Shown: positions 1 to 8,052, counted from the stretch's first letter. The stretch is DNA of 64,000 bases from [Clostridium] innocuum (GCA_012317185.1 CP048838.1:3720001-3784000); one strand, 5' to 3'. A program made the numbers and translations. The notes: generated by a model from the sequence alone, not told the origin.

Positions 1-855
1 AGGTGCCGGATTATCCACACCGATAAATCCGATGCTTTTATTATTCTGAACGATCGGAGAAAGCGCAATGCTGTGTATATTCTGTACGTGCAGCACCTCA
101 TAGGTCTGTGGAAAGCTTTTCTGTATACGTTCCACATCCGGTATGGAAACATTTTTCCCCTGCTCGATAAAATCCTTCCAGATTGCGAGCAGCTCAACAT
201 CCATATTCTGACAGAATTCCATGGATGATTCCACACCATCGCTGCACCACTCATAGGTGTTGTTCATACATCCGTTCTGCAGCTCAAACACATAGGCGCG
301 CTCTGCATGCATGAATTCACCGATTTCTTTCAACAGCTGATCCATATAGCTCTGCATATCATTGGATATATACATCAGACGGATACAGGACACGGTTTTC
401 ATTTCCATCTGCAGAGCCAGATTCAGACGCTCATGCTCCAGTTCCAGATTCTGACGAATCCTCATCATATCCTCAACATCGGTATAAACGACATAAACGA
501 CCGGTATGCCGTCGATCTGTTCTTCCGCAAAGGTACCGGTCATATGAATCCGCAGACAGCTCCCTCCTTTTACAGGAAGGCGGCAGAAGCATTCGTACTG
601 CTGACTTTTGTTTCGATATGCATGCTCAACAATTTCCTTCAGCTTTTCAAAATCCTTTGGAGTCTGCTGAAAAAACAAGGTCGCGCTGTCATGAAACAGG
701 ATGTGATATTCCTCTTCACTGTATCCGCACATCGTATAAAACGTATCATTTGCCCATAATGTTGAAAACTCTTCATTGAGAAGATATTTACACACGCCGA
801 TGCGCATGGCACCGAGCTGGTTTTCCGTATCTTCCTTCCAAATTTGTGTATTCAT
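1..855 (-). CDS. PAS-GAF sensor protein, 3' end cut by the window
   Basis: The minus-strand frame opens at the ATG at 855 (MNTQIWKEDTENQLG) and stays open to base 1, about 285 residues, so the C-terminus is missing. Residues ~15-120 look like a PAS fold (LGAMRIGVCKYLLNEE, then a WANDTFYTMCGYSEEEY stretch). A helical linker at ~125-150 follows, then a GAF-like domain from ~150 (YVFELQNGCMNNTYEWCSDG, ending near IGFIGVDNPAP). In this family such sensory halves usually precede a GGDEF, EAL or histidine-kinase output domain. That part lies outside the window, so the output is unknown. It is probably a cytoplasmic signalling protein, as no membrane segment is seen. Confidence 0.75.
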   Translation of the reverse strand, partial: MNTQIWKEDTENQLGAMRIGVCKYLLNEEFSTLWANDTFYTMCGYSEEEYHILFHDSATLFFQQTPKDFEKLKEIVEHAYRNKSQQYECFCRLPVKGGSCLRIHMTGTFAEEQIDGIPVVYVVYTDVEDMMRIRQNLELEHERLNLALQMEMKTVSCIRLMYISNDMQSYMDQLLKEIGEFMHAERAYVFELQNGCMNNTYEWCSDGVESSMEFCQNMDVELLAIWKDFIEQGKNVSIPDVERIQKSFPQTYEVLHVQNIHSIALSPIVQNNKSIGFIGVDNPAP

Positions 856-981
856 CGTATCATCCTTTTTCTACTATCCCTTGCTTTTTATAAACAGCAT
901 ACATCCGCATATGTAATCCATATACCGGAAGTCTTCCTATGCTTGTAACGTTTTGCGAAAGGCTTCCCTGCGGCCATGCTA

Positions 982-1512
982 TCATCCATTCAGGTAGCTG
1001 ATGAAATCCTTTTGATACAGGACATAATCAACTGAGGACTGCTGTCTTCCCAACTGATCTGTCCAGGAATTTTCATTCACCCGCACTCTGGTAAAGCCAA
1101 GCTGCTCATACACATGCTGTGCTCTTGTATTGTTCAGATTCACAAACAGGATAATCCTGTGACAGCCTTGCTCATGAAAGAGGGAGGATATCAGCATACT
1201 CAACAGAACTTTTCCGATTCCCTTGTTCTGCCGGGAAGCATCGCATAGCTTAATGCCTATGGCAGCTGTTGCATCAGCTTTCCATCGCACACTCATTTCG
1301 CCAATCGCGATATCGTCCATTTCTATCATCAATAAGCGATGGGATGTATCGCAGTTTTTTATCGTTTCCGCAATTTCCTGCACCGTTTCCCCTGTACCGT
1401 TTGGAAATCCTGCATGTGCCATCACCCTGCCATCATTCCACCATTGTGCAAGCTGCCCGGCATCCTGCACTACAGCATCCCGTATGGTTGAGTTTTGATA
1501 TCTAAGCAGCAT
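982..1512 (-). CDS. GNAT-family N-acetyltransferase
   Basis: A 176-residue acyl-CoA-dependent acetyltransferase. The start MLLRYQNSTIRDA is chosen because GGAGG lies 6 bases upstream; an in-frame Met 15 codons earlier has no such site. GNAT motif A is visible as the stretch from IGIKLCDASRQNKGIGKVLL (Q/RxxGxG/A type, here NKGIGK), followed by the NLNNTRAQHVYEQLGF helix typical of motif B. The acceptor substrate cannot be read from the sequence; RimI/RimJ-like and small-molecule acetylases share this layout. It stands alone between the PAS-GAF gene and the hydrolase. Confidence 0.85.
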   Translation of the reverse strand: MLLRYQNSTIRDAVVQDAGQLAQWWNDGRVMAHAGFPNGTGETVQEIAETIKNCDTSHRLLMIEMDDIAIGEMSVRWKADATAAIGIKLCDASRQNKGIGKVLLSMLISSLFHEQGCHRIILFVNLNNTRAQHVYEQLGFTRVRVNENSWTDQLGRQQSSVDYVLYQKDFISYLNG

Positions 1513-1634
1513 CTTCGTCCTCCAAGCAGTATATACGCTTATTACATGTGCAGGCATTTCTGCATACCGCTTTCATAGTGTCAGTTCTATTGTATACCGT
1601 TTTTTCCATAAAGGATACTTTTTTAAAAAAATCT

Positions 1635-2450
1635 TTACAGAATTGCATTTATCCACGTTTCCAGAAGGCTCATCCAGCCTTCGCATTCCGGCTGCAGCTT
1701 CTCTCCGTCGGCTCGCTGACTCAGTCTGCCGGCTGTAGACAGGCCATGTGCACCTTTATCATACATATGAAATTCACACAGCACACCCTTCTTTACCAAG
1801 GCAGAGGCAAACAGCAGAGAATTTTGTACGGAAACCGTTGGATCGGTATAGGTATGCCACAGAAAGGTTCTGGGTACATCCTTATGTACCTGCAGCTCCA
1901 GTGATACATGGTTTCGCAGCTGCTCATCCTCCGCATGCTCCTGCAATAGATTTTGTATGCTTTCCTCATGTGCATAGGCACCGGCAGTGATAACGGGATA
2001 GCATAGAATCTGGGCAAACGGACGCAGGTCCGTTCTCTGAATATATTGTGTGATTATCGGCTGATTCCAGTTTATACCAAGACTCGCCGCAAGATGTCCC
2101 CCTGCTGAGCAGCCCATAAGAAAGATACGGTCCTGACGGATATTCCAAGCCGTGCAGTTATCCTTCAACAGCTGAAACGCCGCCGCAGCCTCAAGCAGTG
2201 CCCGGGGATAGGCAGCCGGAGCACAGGAATAACGAAGCACGGCTACCTGCAAGCCCATGGCATTTAACCGTATGGCAAGCGGTTCCGCCTCCCGATCGCT
2301 GGTATAGCGGTATGCACCGCCGGGCATCAGCAGCACTGCCGGACGCCTTGTGCTGTTCAACAGCTCCTTTGATGCATCCATAAAATACGTCTGCAGGACT
2401 GCTCCTGTTGCTTTTCCCTGCAGCTGTATCTGAATCGTTTCTGTACGCAT
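1635..2450 (-). CDS. alpha/beta hydrolase (BD-FAE/acetylesterase type)
   Basis: A 271-residue esterase/lipase-like hydrolase of the alpha/beta fold. The oxyanion loop appears as LLMPGGAYRYTSDREAEPLA (the HGGG-like position), the nucleophile elbow as MGCSAGGHLAASLG (GxSxG with Ser in CSAGG), and the likely catalytic His in YDKGAHGLS. The Asp may be in HTYTDPTVSVQNS. This pattern matches acetyl-xylan-esterase or kynurenine-formamidase-like enzymes acting on small acyl esters. The start has AGGAGG just upstream. The gene lies 62 bp downstream of the disrupted thioesterase on the same strand and was probably co-transcribed with it. Confidence 0.85.
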   Translation of the reverse strand: MRTETIQIQLQGKATGAVLQTYFMDASKELLNSTRRPAVLLMPGGAYRYTSDREAEPLAIRLNAMGLQVAVLRYSCAPAAYPRALLEAAAAFQLLKDNCTAWNIRQDRIFLMGCSAGGHLAASLGINWNQPIITQYIQRTDLRPFAQILCYPVITAGAYAHEESIQNLLQEHAEDEQLRNHVSLELQVHKDVPRTFLWHTYTDPTVSVQNSLLFASALVKKGVLCEFHMYDKGAHGLSTAGRLSQRADGEKLQPECEGWMSLLETWINAIL

Positions 2451-2512
2451 ACGCTCCTCCTATACAAAAAGCCGGATATCTCCAGCAGATATTTCTTTTA
2501 TTCCCTGCTTCC

Positions 2513-2857
2513 CTAGCGATATCGTTCCTGATCGAGAAAGAACATCGTAAAGGTTGCCCGTGACAGCAAAACATCTTCGTCATTGAAAATAAAAACCTCG
2601 TAAACTCCGGTCGTTCTGCCGGCTGATATTTTCTGTGCGATTCCGATCAGCTTGCCGCCTCTTCCCGGCTTGATATAATTGATCGTACCGGACAAGGTAA
2701 CGCTGTCCCGACCCGAGGTAAAGCTCGCTGCCCCGGCTGCGGTATCTGCGAGAGAATAGAGTGCACCACCGTGTACAAAGCCATGTACATTCAAAATCTG
2801 TTCATCAATGATCATCTCAACCTTCGCATAGCCTTCCTTCACCTCCACGACCTGCAT
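2513..2857 (-). pseudogene. PaaI-type hotdog thioesterase, 3' portion (gene split by the ICE)
   Basis: The frame reads MQVVEVKEGYAKVEM... with the hotdog motif HGFVHGGALYSLADTAAGAAS, characteristic of the PaaI/YbgC acyl-CoA thioesterase superfamily. It is 114 residues long, whereas the family is usually 130-145. The missing N-terminus (METMDELKLTLDNDTF...) lies at 31164-31227 on the far side of the ICE, still behind its promoter and ribosome site. The first Met here is only the first available ATG after the ICE junction and has no ribosome site. Rejoining the two halves would give about 135 residues. Confidence 0.85.
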
Positions 2858-2907
2858 ATCGTTGCTTTGCAGATATTGAGAAGAGGAATTCAGGCGCTTC
2901 TTTTGTT

Positions 2908-2959
2908 GAGGTAAGATAACGTAACCTTTTTTGCAGAGGGCGTTATCTTACCTCTTTTT
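2908..2959 (+). terminator. inward-facing hairpin terminator at the ICE left end
   Basis: A perfect 14-bp inverted repeat, GAGGTAAGATAACG (2908-2921) and CGTTATCTTACCTC (2941-2954), is followed on the plus strand by five T. It would stop transcripts entering the ICE from the left flank. It also lies 9-60 bases past the stop codon of the recombinase, so it could double as that gene's 3' end structure. Confidence 0.65.
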
Positions 2960-2967
2960 GATGTATG

Positions 2968-4644
2968 TTAGATAGCATAACTCTTTACGTCGGCTCCTAT
3001 CTGTCTGAAATAGGAGATACTTTCGGTAGGCTTGTCGCCCGTATCAACTCTGCCGACAAAGCTATAAAAGATTTCGATTTTGCGGGTGTTCGTTTCCTTA
3101 TCCAGTTCGTGAATAAGAATACGGTCAATAAATTCATGGACGTTTTCGTAGGTCAGTTCGGTAATGGCGGTGTATCTGCGTACCAGTGCGACAAACCTTT
3201 TCACGTCCGCGCTGCGCTCGGTGGCGTTGTCGATTTCCTGTGACAGCTCCGCAATCCTCCGGGTCAGCGTCTTTTTTTCTTCATCATAGCCGGAAGTCAG
3301 AAAAGCAAACTGTTCATCAGAAAGTTTCCCTAAAGCGTTGTCCTCGTAGAGCTTGCGGAATAAGATGTTCAGCTCGCTAATGCGGCTCTGCGCCTTGTCA
3401 AGCTCTTTCCGCTGCTGTGTCAGCGTCTTTTGTACTGCCTTTGCGCTGCACTCGTTGGCGGTTTCGATAAACTCCTGTTCATGCTCTTTCACATAGGACA
3501 GCACCCTCTGTAAATCAGCAAGGACAAGTTCTTTAAGGACGCTCTTTCGGATATAATGGGTAGTGCAAAGCTCGCCAGTCCTTATCCTGTTTCGGTACTT
3601 TCCGCAAGTGTAGGCGTGTTTGCGTTCCAGTGTCCCGGCTCCCTGTTGCAGATACATTTTATAGCCGCAATCTCCACAAAAGAGAAGTCCCGAAAAAATG
3701 TCAATTTCATCAACCTTTGTAGGGCGGTGTTTGGTAGCAATCCGTTTCTGTGCAAGGTCAAAGGTTTCTTCGTCAATCAAAGGTTCGTGCGTGTTGGGGA
3801 AAAAGTATTGCTTTTCCTCCGGGTTCTTTTTCGTCTTTTTCGATTTGTAAGATACCTTATAGCTCTTGCCCGTAATGGTATGCCCCAAATATTCTTTGCG
3901 TCCAAGAATATCATACAGTGTCTTATCCGGCCAGTTATAAATACAGGTCGGGTGCGGGCGCGGGTGGCGGCAACTGCCGGAACGACGGTAGCGCAGTTCT
4001 GAAACAGTAAGTACCTCATGTTCCCGTAGCCAGTTCTGGATTTCGCAGATACGGTCGCCGCGCACATACATAGCGAAAATCTGTTTTACAATGTGCGCCG
4101 TTTCCGGGTCGGGCAATAGATGATTGCGGTCGTTTGGGTCGGCTATGTAACCATACGGCACTTCGCCGTTGACACGCTCGCCTTTCTGTGCCTTTGCCTG
4201 TTTAACAGCCCGGATTTTCTTTGAGGTGTCGCGGGCGTAAAACTCGTTGAACCAGTTCCGCAGAGGGGTAAACTCGTTATCTTCCCTCGCTGTGTCTACA
4301 CCGTCGTTAATGGCAATGTAGCGCACTTCATATTCGGGGAAAACAATCTCTATCAGTTCGCCGGTTTTCAGATAATTGCGTCCCAGACGGGAAAGGTCTT
4401 TTGTTATGACGGTCGCCACGTTCCCGGCTTCAACCTCATGCAGCATGGCTTGAAGCCCCTCACGCTCGAAACTCACGCCGGAAAATCCGTCGTCTACAAA
4501 AAAGCGCGTATTGAAAAAGTGGTGTTCGTCAGCGTACTTTTGTAAAATCAGCTTTTGGTTCTGTATGCTCTCGCTTTCCCCGGCCTGCATATCTTCCTGG
4601 CTCAATCTGCAATATAAAGCGGTAATCTTGTCTGTCTGTAACAT
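2968..4644 (-). CDS. large serine recombinase (TnpX/TndX-like site-specific integrase)
   Basis: This 558-residue recombinase excises and integrates the element through a serine-protein DNA intermediate. The start MLQTDKITALYCRLSQED follows AAAGGAGG by 5 bases; the longer frame (9 more codons) lacks a site. The resolvase domain (1-150) has the nucleophile Ser15 in CRLSQED and the conserved TKDLSRLGRNYLKTG stretch. A Recombinase domain follows (~165-290, NGEVPYGYI), then a zinc ribbon (FCGDCGYKMYL ... YTCGKYR ... GELC) and a coiled coil (~380-490). It sits at the left terminus, as expected for an integrase. The frame is intact, so the element may still be able to excise. Confidence 0.95.
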   Translation of the reverse strand: MLQTDKITALYCRLSQEDMQAGESESIQNQKLILQKYADEHHFFNTRFFVDDGFSGVSFEREGLQAMLHEVEAGNVATVITKDLSRLGRNYLKTGELIEIVFPEYEVRYIAINDGVDTAREDNEFTPLRNWFNEFYARDTSKKIRAVKQAKAQKGERVNGEVPYGYIADPNDRNHLLPDPETAHIVKQIFAMYVRGDRICEIQNWLREHEVLTVSELRYRRSGSCRHPRPHPTCIYNWPDKTLYDILGRKEYLGHTITGKSYKVSYKSKKTKKNPEEKQYFFPNTHEPLIDEETFDLAQKRIATKHRPTKVDEIDIFSGLLFCGDCGYKMYLQQGAGTLERKHAYTCGKYRNRIRTGELCTTHYIRKSVLKELVLADLQRVLSYVKEHEQEFIETANECSAKAVQKTLTQQRKELDKAQSRISELNILFRKLYEDNALGKLSDEQFAFLTSGYDEEKKTLTRRIAELSQEIDNATERSADVKRFVALVRRYTAITELTYENVHEFIDRILIHELDKETNTRKIEIFYSFVGRVDTGDKPTESISYFRQIGADVKSYAI

Positions 4645-4750
4645 TTTGTCCTCCTTTCCGACGACAGACAAGCATGGTATTTGTACTGTCTATATTATAC
4701 CACATACCGCTGCCTGTGTCATGTATAAAATGTGAAGAAACGCCCTATTT

Positions 4751-4912
4751 TCAGGCGTTTACGGGGTTCAGCTCCATGTCTTTGCGAATGAGCTTTTTTA
4801 TCTTTTTATCCAGTGTGTCCGTTGCGCGTTCACTTGCAGACGAACATACAAGGTAAGTAACTTTTCCGATTTTATGCTCCGTTGTGGTAACGGGCGTTTG
4901 GTTTTGCGTCAA
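4751..4912 (-). CDS. TnpW-like small transposon protein
   Basis: A 53-residue protein with the sequence TQNQTPVTTTEHKIGKVTYL, then VCSSASERATDTLDKKIKKL, resembling the TnpW proteins that sit next to serine recombinases in clostridial elements. A TTG start at 4912 is preferred because AAAGGGGG lies a few bases upstream. The in-frame ATG 20 codons further up (4972) would add a hydrophobic stretch unlike the family. It lies about 100 bp upstream of the recombinase on the same strand. Function is unknown; a role as a recombinase accessory is only inferred from the constant neighbourhood. Confidence 0.7.
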   Translation of the reverse strand: MTQNQTPVTTTEHKIGKVTYLVCSSASERATDTLDKKIKKLIRKDMELNPVNA

Positions 4913-5390
4913 AGAAAATCCCCCTTTCTTTCGCAAACATATAATACAGTCTATGAATAGCAGCAAGTCCACTATTCAATAAAACAAAGGCTTTAATCGG
5001 ACGGTTATTAGCATAACCTCATGGGAATTTCACCCCCGGCATGGTTCTCATGCAGCCCTACCCATTGCCTGCGACGCTCTTAACGCTCGGACTGTGGCTG
5101 TAAGGAAGTATCATTGTATATTCTGCGTGTCGTTGCCCGCAAACCGCTACACTTGCTTTCCGGCGCGGTGTTGGTCGCTCGGCTGTCCGGGCGGTGATAA
5201 CCTCGCCCGGATAGCGTCATGGCGCACCCGCCGTATGGCTCGACGCAAAAGGAACGTATCCGATTTGCCCTATGCTGCGCCGCCGTTATCTTGCGCCGCT
5301 TTCTTTTTCAAGGTTCAAAATGGCTGTGCTACCCGCGTCAACAGCGGAACGGAAAAGGGGGTGAGAGAAAGCGTCCCGCCGCCGTTGCGG
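4913..5390. other. non-coding stretch between the TnpW-like gene and the orf8-like regulator
   Basis: I see no convincing gene here. A long plus-strand frame (5094-5732) runs antisense to the regulator genes and shows no family resemblance. The stretch is GC-rich with several short palindromes and could hold regulatory sites for the regulator/recombinase region, but nothing specific is recognisable. Confidence 0.4.
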
Positions 5391-5651
5391 TTATTCCTCT
5401 GTCCTAAAGGTGAGGACAGCCATCATCAGTTTTGCTTGCAGCCGTTCCCGAATGTCGTGGTCTACGCCGAAATAGACGTTCCCGCGCTCGTCGTACAGCT
5501 TCCGCATGGAGAGGCGGGCTATGTAGCCGCTAAAATGCTGCAAGACAATCTTCATGGCGTCCGGGTCGCCCTTTGTCGCTGCCACAATGACAGGATAGGG
5601 AACAAGGGCATTTTCCGGGTAGCCGGGTTCGTTACCATTCGTCCCATTCAT
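5391..5651 (-). CDS. helix-turn-helix regulator, Tn916 Orf8-like
   Basis: An 86-residue protein (MNGTNGNEPGYPENALVPYP, then VIVAATKGDPDAMKIVLQHFSGYIARLS...). This is the conserved Orf8 family of Tn916/Tn1549 elements, with a helix-turn-helix domain and a FGVDHDIRERLQAKLMMAV tail. GGAGG lies 9 bases before the second of two nearby ATGs, which is chosen; an ATG two codons earlier is possible. The start overlaps the end of the sigma-like gene, so the two are translationally coupled. In Tn916 the pair orf7-orf8 promotes expression of excision and transfer genes; the same is inferred here. Confidence 0.8.
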   Translation of the reverse strand: MNGTNGNEPGYPENALVPYPVIVAATKGDPDAMKIVLQHFSGYIARLSMRKLYDERGNVYFGVDHDIRERLQAKLMMAVLTFRTEE

Positions 5652-6075
5652 CAGCATTTTCCTCCAGATATTTTCTTAATTTCTCAAAAGAGCTTGTCCG
5701 CCTGTACTGTATCGTGCTTCTCGATGTATTGAACAACTTCGCAATCTCGGTGTCGTTCATTCCCTCGAAATAGTACAGGAGTACGGCTTTGCGCTTTTCT
5801 TCCGGCAAAGTACGGATTGCTTCAAGAAGCAGCTTCGGCGTGATTTTCTTCCCGGCTTTCTCAAAGACGGTTTCGGCGGTTTCCCGTTTGAAATATTCAT
5901 CAAAGGTATGAAGCTGCCGCGCTTCGTCTAAGGGCAAATCGGAAAAGGTGACTTCCCTTGCCTTATGCCTGTGCAGCTCCCCTGTGAGCGTCACACGCTT
6001 CATTGTGCAGCACCGTATTACAAAACTTCTGAAAAGCACATTGTTTGTAAAACTCCCTGCTATTAGGTTCCACAT
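5632..6075 (-). CDS. sigma-70-like transcription factor, Tn916 Orf7-like
   Basis: A 147-residue protein with a C-terminal sigma region-4 type helix-turn-helix: LPEEKRKAVLLYYFEGMNDT, then EIAKLFNTSRSTIQYRRTSSFEKLR. The start MWNLIAGSF is chosen for its strong AAAGGAGGTGAG site; a second Met (MKRVTLTGEL, at 6003) begins the part best conserved in relatives. In Tn916 this protein activates the regulatory operon that leads to excision and transfer. It is preceded by a leader with three hairpins and is in frame with an upstream reading frame beginning at 6363, so an N-terminally extended form is formally possible. Confidence 0.85.
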   Translation of the reverse strand: MWNLIAGSFTNNVLFRSFVIRCCTMKRVTLTGELHRHKAREVTFSDLPLDEARQLHTFDEYFKRETAETVFEKAGKKITPKLLLEAIRTLPEEKRKAVLLYYFEGMNDTEIAKLFNTSRSTIQYRRTSSFEKLRKYLEENADEWDEW

Positions 6076-6363
6076 TCTCACCTCCTTTCTCGTTGGAAAG
6101 TTGGTGGTGCTTCCCCCCTTTTCGCGGGGCAATACGGCGTTTTTGAAAAACGCCGAAGATTTTTTGAAATTTTTTTCAAAAAAATTTTTTGAGCAGCAAA
6201 ATACGCCTGTCCGAAAAGCCCGGACAGGCGTATAGGTATTGTAAGCAGTATTTAGATGATTAGACAGTTCATAGTCAAGGGTAGAGAGGTTCCCGGCGGT
6301 GGTCGGGCTTTTTTTTGATATGTCAATGACCGTCGGATTTTGTCGATAGGGTATGTGCTTCAT
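6076..6363 (-). other. leader reading frame upstream of the sigma-like gene
   Basis: From the ATG at 6363 (MKHIPYRQNPTVIDISKKSP) a frame stays open for 96 codons and runs without a stop into the sigma-like gene. It has a good ribosome site (AAAGGAGGT). I recognise no family. The second half translates the hairpin-rich, A/T-run DNA at 6135-6232 (CCSKNFFEKNFKKSSAFFKN), which looks like RNA structure rather than protein. It is most likely a translated leader peptide whose downstream part is regulatory; a long fusion with the sigma factor is the alternative. Confidence 0.4.
6135..6232 (-). promoter_or_regulatory. three consecutive hairpins in the leader of the orf7-like gene
   Basis: Perfect stems are seen at 6202-6213/6221-6232 (12 bp, loop 7) and 6135-6144/6146-6155 (10 bp), with an A/T palindrome between them (~6157-6190). 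On the minus strand the first stem is followed by TATTTTG, then a T-run near 6181-6187. This is the layout of an attenuator between a translated leader and the sigma-like gene, comparable in concept to the attenuated regulatory region of Tn916. The regulating signal is not visible. Confidence 0.5.
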
Positions 6364-6386
6364 GGCGGCTACCTCCTTTAGCCGCC
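6364..6386 (-). promoter_or_regulatory. ribosome binding site held in the loop of a 7-bp stem
   Basis: On the minus strand GGCGGCT (6386-6380) and AGCCGCC (6370-6364) form a perfect stem around the loop AAAGGAGGT, which is the Shine-Dalgarno sequence of the leader frame starting at 6363. The stem ends directly at the ATG. Confidence 0.55.
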
Positions 6387-6528
6387 GCTTTTAACAGTGA
6401 TACCGCGTCATTTCATTAGAAGATAAAAAGAAACGGCGGCTTTGATTTTTCAAAGCTGCTGCGGAAATCAAAGAACGACAAGCAACAGTTCTGATTTTGC
6501 TCCAATATGGTTATTAGGGGCACAAATT

Positions 6529-6582
6529 AAAATCAAAAAAGAGCCGATAACAGCAGTATTTCAAACTGCATATTATCGGCTC
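6529..6582 (-). terminator. Rho-independent terminator of the KTR-methylase transcript
   Basis: On the minus strand GAGCCGATAA (6582-6573) and TTATCGGCTC (6550-6541) form a 10-bp stem with an inner GCAGT/ACTGC helix, followed by a T-run (6540-6535). It lies 27 bp after the stop of the Cfr/RlmN-like gene. Confidence 0.85.
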
Positions 6583-6608
6583 TGCGTCTGTGCGTCTGGC
6601 TCTTTTAA

Positions 6609-7608
6609 TTAAATTATTTCTGTTGTTTTTTTGGCTTTATTATATGTATTAGCTAACTGTCCACAAGCTGCTTTAATCTCTCTACCATGAGAAACTCTCA
6701 TGGTAACTTCAAGTCCTGTTTGCTCTAATTGATGTTTGAACGCAACCATTTCTTTGTTTTTGTGGTGCTCTAATTTTTTGAATTACTCGTCGGGTTGTAT
6801 TGCAGCACGTTAATCATAACATTTTTTGCCCTTAAACCATTTTGCAAGTTGCCTTATATCTGAGGAACGGTCATTTATACCTGGTAAAAGCAAATACGCA
6901 AATACCACTTTTCGATTATGCCTTTGAGAATAGGACAATGCTTGCTTTAACAACATCTTCAATAGCGTACATGTGCATATGAGGAATGATACAGTTTCTC
7001 GCAGCCTGTGTTGCTGCATGTAAAGATATTGTCAACTGAATTTTTAGATGTTCTTCGCGCAATTTTTTTAATTGATTAACTGGACCAACTGTTGATACGG
7101 TAATGCCGTCGGTTGGAAAGTTAAGTCCATTTCTATCTCGAAGAATATGGATTGCTGCAATCAAGTTGTCGTAATTGAATAAAGGTTCTCCCATTCCCAT
7201 AAAAACGATACGATTTACTTTTTGACGTATCAATACAACCTGCTGCACAATTTCAGACGGTGTTAGATTACGAACAAAACCATTGCGTCCGGACTCACAA
7301 AAAATACAGCCAACAGAACAACCAACTTGCGTACTTACGCAAACAGTCCCACCATCTCGCCGTTTAATAAAAACCGTTTCAATATACCTGTTATCTTTCA
7401 ATTCATAAACATACTTTTCAGTATCGCTACTTTTATAGACTTTTTTTGTTGATATTGATAGATTTTCTTTGTGAAATGGCTGTTTATACAATTCCGTATA
7501 TAAGGCTCTTGCTTTATCCTCTCCAATTACTTCCGACATTTCTTTGTAAGTAAATCCGTATGGGTCATTCAATATTTCCGTAGGTGTACTTTTAGGTAAG
7601 TGTTTCAT
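6609..7608 (-). pseudogene. RlmN/Cfr-type radical SAM 23S rRNA (A2503) methyltransferase, frame-broken cargo gene
   Basis: Joined across three frame breaks this gives about 333 residues. It has the radical-SAM cluster motif CSVGCIFCES, the FMGMGEPLFN motif, SLHAATQAARNCIIPHMHMY, LLLPGINDRSS and a C-terminal KAACGQL stretch holding the Cys that carries the methyl group in RlmN and Cfr. These enzymes methylate A2503 of 23S rRNA at C2 (RlmN) or C8 (Cfr, giving resistance to phenicols, lincosamides, oxazolidinones, pleuromutilins and streptogramin A). GMGEPL is the RlmN-like form, whereas classical Cfr has GMGEAL, so subtype cannot be fixed by eye. Breaks lie near 6945 (AAA for AA), near 6823 (A6 for A5) and near 6775 (A6 for A7). 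The low GC and the KTR neighbour mark it as acquired cargo. Confidence 0.75.
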
Positions 7609-7631
7609 TTAAATATCCTTCCTTTTCAAAA

Positions 7632-7811
7632 TTAAAAAGTTTGTTTTTCAGAGTTTTTGATTATGATTTCTAGTTTTTCAACATCAACGATATGCGTTAA
7701 TTTACATTTAGGGCAGAAAAGAGGAAAATTTCTTAATACCGTATTATAAAATACTTGAACCCTCGTCTTTCCGTTACAAATTGGACATTTTATCCAATAT
7801 TTTTCAAGCAT
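7632..7811 (-). CDS. cysteine-rich KTR domain protein
   Basis: A 59-residue protein starting MLEKYWIKCPICNGKTRVQV, with a second zinc-knuckle pair FCPKC. CPICxxKTR plus CPKC is the signature of the KTR family, found beside antibiotic-resistance genes in Tn916/Tn1549 relatives. The start is set by AAAAGGAG 8 bases upstream; a longer frame begins inside the preceding terminator. It sits 23 bp upstream of the methylase and shares its leader, so the two form one operon. The four Cys suggest a zinc ribbon; its role is not established. Confidence 0.85.
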   Translation of the reverse strand: MLEKYWIKCPICNGKTRVQVFYNTVLRNFPLFCPKCKLTHIVDVEKLEIIIKNSEKQTF

Positions 7812-7830
7812 AATATTTCTCCTTTTGCGC

Positions 7831-7875
7831 AAAAAAATGCAGGTCAATTCTCAACATGAGCATTGACCTGCATTT
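7831..7875 (-). terminator. leader terminator directly upstream of the KTR gene
   Basis: AAATGCAGGTCAAT (7835-7848) and ATTGACCTGCATTT (7862-7875) are a perfect 14-bp inverted repeat. On the minus strand it is followed by seven T (7837-7831), only ~20 bases before the KTR start codon. It would stop transcription before the operon unless it is overridden. Confidence 0.85.
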
Positions 7876-7888
7876 ATACATATAATAC

Positions 7889-8052
7889 TACAACAAAATT
7901 AAGGCATAGTTTTTATACTATGTCTATACGTCGTTAGTTTTGTTGTATAGCATACGCAAAATAAGCATGACAAAAAAGCCCATATTGAAAATGGGAAAAA
8001 TCTTTTTTGATTTCAATGCTTATCGAATACGCATGCTATGTAACATAAACAT
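7889..8052 (-). promoter_or_regulatory. attenuator-like leader with a 10-codon leader peptide
   Basis: The leader contains a short frame MFMLHSMRIR (8052-8020), a first hairpin-plus-T6 terminator at 7972-7995 and a 10-bp stem TACAACAAAA/TTTTGTTGTA (7889-7898 with 7938-7947) enclosing CATAGT/ACTATG. The segment ATAGCAT at 7947-7953 can pair with ATGCTAT at 8033-8039 inside the leader peptide. Ribosome stalling on the peptide would therefore change the folding around the first terminator. This is the design of translation-dependent attenuators of ribosome-targeting resistance genes (erm, cat, ABC-F leaders). Confidence 0.6.

Noticed and set aside
307..759. A 150-codon plus-strand frame at the left edge
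   Set aside because: It is antisense to the PAS-GAF gene, which has an open frame over the whole interval and recognisable domains.
2908..2954. The CGTTATCT shared by the left-end inverted repeat and chromosomal DNA near 31188 as the recombination site
   Set aside because: Joining there gives an N-terminus unlike any PaaI thioesterase, whereas joining at ~2859 and ~31168 keeps the NDTF motif close to MQVVEV. The shared octamer is probably chance.
5094..5732. A 212-codon plus-strand frame rich in Cys, Arg and Pro
   Set aside because: It runs antisense to the orf8-like and sigma-like genes, has no ribosome site and translates GC-rich antisense DNA without family resemblance.
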